Below, in pieces: positions 62,402 to 64,000 of a stretch of DNA of 64,000 bases. The first letter of the stretch is position 1; every line of letters begins with the position of its first letter. Under the pieces are notes generated by a model that made no database searches, was not told the DNA's origin, and saw only the letters and a program-made list of their open reading frames with translations. The translations under genes and the position numbers were made by a program. The DNA comes from Candidatus Thermochlorobacteriaceae bacterium. Its GTDB lineage: Bacteria > Bacteroidota > Chlorobiia > Chlorobiales > Thermochlorobacteraceae. Location of the stretch: contig JAJUFC010000003.1 of NCBI GenBank assembly GCA_029263855.1, positions 62,001-126,000 on the forward strand. The letters are read 5' to 3'.

Positions 62402-63961
62402 ATGGAATCCACTCTGACCAATACCGCTAAGACGGATAACGCTTCGCTTGCTCAACGCGCCGACGAACTATTCAACGAACAGTTGGCGCGCATTCACAAA
62501 CAGAACGACCGCCTTTTCGCTTGGCTCTTGCTCGGACAGTGGGCGTTCGCGATTGCGCTCGCGCTCACGATTTCGCCGCTTGCATGGGAAGGGCTGAACA
62601 ATGCGATTCACCTTCATGTTTGGATTGCGCTCATTTTGGGCGGAATTATCGTATTGCCCGGCGCGTTGCTCGGCTTTGTTTCGTCGGGTAGCGTGATAAC
62701 GCGCCACGCGATTGCCATTTCGCAAACGCTCGTCGGCGCGCTCTTGATTCACTTGACGGGCGGACGCATTGAAACGCACTTCCACGTCTTTGGCTCGCTG
62801 GCGTTTTTGGCGTTCTACCGCGATTGGCGCGTGATGGCGACTGCAACTATCGTTGTTGCCGCCGACCACTTGCTTCGCGGGTTGTTCTATCCTGAATCCG
62901 TTTTCGGCGGCATTACTAACGTCATTTTGCGCGTCTTGGAACATGCAGGTTGGGTCGTTTTTGAAAATATCTTTCTCATCATTGGAATCAACCGAAGCCT
63001 TTCAGAAATGCGCGAGTTAGCCATCGACCAAGCGCAACTTGAACAAGACAAAGCGCAAGAGCGCGTCTTGAACGACCAATTGAAGTCCTCGCAAGCGCAA
63101 CTCGTGCAATCCGAAAAAATGGCGTCGCTGGGGCAGATGGTCGCGGGGCTTGCGCACGAAATGAACACGCCGCTTGGCTACGTGCAGAACAATCTGCAAT
63201 CGCTCAAACAAGTCCACGCCGAACTGACCGACTTGGCGCAACGCTTCAAACAAACGCAAGAGACATTGCTCACGGGACAATTAGACAAATTGGAATCTCT
63301 GCTCGTTGAGAATGCGTCTCATCTTTCAAAAGCAAATCCCCAACGCCTCCAACGCACCAACGAGATTTTCAATGATGCGGTTGAAGGATTGAACCGAATG
63401 CGCGATTTGGTTTTAGACCTCAAAAATTTCTCGCGCCTCGAAGAGTCGGATATGAAGCCCGCGAACATCAACGCTTGCATTGATAGCGCGCTCAAAATTT
63501 TGCATCACCAAATCAAGAACTCGGTCATTGTCGTCAAGGATTATGGACAACTCCCCGATATGCTCTTCTTCCCTGCCAAACTCAATCAAGTGATGTTAAA
63601 CCTTATCAACAACGCCGTCTATGCGTGCGAAAAGCGTTACGGCGCGTCGCAAAAAGGCGTGATTACGATTGAAACGCGCAAGCAGGGCAATAACGCCATC
63701 ATTAAAATTTCTGACAACGGAACGGGGATTTCAGCGGAGCATCTCAACAAAATTTTTGACCCGTTCTTCACGACGAAAGAAGTCGGAAAAGGCACGGGGC
63801 TTGGGCTATCGATTTCTTACAAAATCATTCAAGAACACAAGGGAACGATTCGCGTCGTGAGCAAGGAAGGCGAAGGCACGACCTTCATCATTGAACTGCC
63901 GATTCGCATTGACATTCCCAAAACCTCGCTCTTCGTTGAAACGGAACAACTTAGCGCGTAG
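62402..63961 (+). CDS. Membrane sensor histidine kinase with His-rich transmembrane sensor
   Basis: The ATG at 62402 gives 519 residues: about five to six membrane helices (39-200), a coiled coil (205-240), HisKA with His252 in GLAHEMNTPLGY and HATPase with NLINNAVYA, DNGTGIS and GKGTGLGLSI. The sensor region holds many histidines in or near helices (His70, 72, 102, 117, 126, 128, 156, 181; motif RIETHFHVFGS), which could bind heme or metal. No response regulator follows before the window end. It pairs with the RedB-like gene 56 bases upstream and is a paralogue of the kinase at 36449-38074. Confidence 0.9.
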   Translation: MESTLTNTAKTDNASLAQRADELFNEQLARIHKQNDRLFAWLLLGQWAFAIALALTISPLAWEGLNNAIHLHVWIALILGGIIVLPGALLGFVSSGSVITRHAIAISQTLVGALLIHLTGGRIETHFHVFGSLAFLAFYRDWRVMATATIVVAADHLLRGLFYPESVFGGITNVILRVLEHAGWVVFENIFLIIGINRSLSEMRELAIDQAQLEQDKAQERVLNDQLKSSQAQLVQSEKMASLGQMVAGLAHEMNTPLGYVQNNLQSLKQVHAELTDLAQRFKQTQETLLTGQLDKLESLLVENASHLSKANPQRLQRTNEIFNDAVEGLNRMRDLVLDLKNFSRLEESDMKPANINACIDSALKILHHQIKNSVIVVKDYGQLPDMLFFPAKLNQVMLNLINNAVYACEKRYGASQKGVITIETRKQGNNAIIKISDNGTGISAEHLNKIFDPFFTTKEVGKGTGLGLSISYKIIQEHKGTIRVVSKEGEGTTFIIELPIRIDIPKTSLFVETEQLSA

Positions 63962-64000
63962 TTTGCCAAGAAGCGTACACGCGCGAATTAAACTTGCCAA

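Overview
The window is compact bacterial chromosome of about 50% GC. It points to the Chlorobiota/Bacteroidota side of the FCB group, and a Chloroherpeton/Thermochlorobacter-like member of the Chlorobiota fits best (inference). Evidence: a secreted protein with a type IX secretion (Por) C-terminal sorting domain of the QNYPNPFNPST type; an isolated atpD-atpC pair with a very short epsilon subunit; the catalytic chain of ferredoxin:thioredoxin reductase; a fused class I fumarase; and TATATTTG octamers in intergenic spacers resembling the Bacteroidota -7 element TAnnTTTG. No phage, insertion sequence, rRNA operon or CRISPR array was seen. The only intact tRNA is tRNA-Thr(CGU).

Layout. 0-1 kb: a minus-strand lipoprotein operon running off the left edge. 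1.1-4.7 kb: thiE and pyruvate phosphate dikinase. 4.7-8.4 kb: a tightly overlapping four-gene minus-strand operon (DUF429 nuclease-like protein, small protein, DUF4032 kinase-like protein, membrane-anchored protein with a GrpE-like C-terminus). This is the least explained system here. 8.5-16 kb: der, an M61 peptidase, a nonaheme cytochrome c, a T9SS cargo protein and phenylalanine hydroxylase. 16-24.5 kb: a TPR-LuxR regulator, UDP-glucuronate decarboxylase overlapping a Crp/Fnr gene, M23 peptidase, MoxR ATPase, an M16 protein without its zinc motif, and an acyl-CoA mutase whose specificity residues look isobutyryl-CoA-type. 24.6-32.2 kb: DUF2887 protein, GT2, PpiD, TPR protein, aroQ, thioesterase, fumarase. 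32.4-42.5 kb: P-type ATPase, a histidine kinase/double-receiver pair, LD-carboxypeptidase, atpCD, tRNA-Thr, hutH.

42.7-45.9 kb: a partner-switching module (GAF-PP2C phosphatase, STAS antagonist, RsbW-like kinase) convergent with a pabB-pabC fusion. 47.7-52.2 kb: lipoprotein, AlbA_2 protein, beta-barrel protein, FTR catalytic chain, glycosyltransferase. 52.2-55.1 kb: a secreted-protein gene with a 34-codon ORF behind it, an orphan LuxR gene and a TPR-LuxR gene; identical TCCGTA direct repeats precede the first and third of these genes. 55.1-61.6 kb: hutU, a 0.5-kb array of palindromic elements, an fdhD-GNAT fusion, a DUF7009-like gene and an FdhF/YdeP-type molybdoenzyme. 61.7-64 kb: a RedB-like thioredoxin-fold protein and a membrane histidine kinase.

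Metabolically, phenylalanine hydroxylation, histidine breakdown (hutH and hutU, unlinked) and acyl-CoA isomerisation suggest an amino-acid-using, at least partly aerobic life. The fumarase and molybdoenzyme are the kinds of enzyme used under low oxygen. Regulation is rich: three TPR/LuxR-type regulators, two related histidine kinases, one Crp/Fnr protein and one Rsb-type switch.
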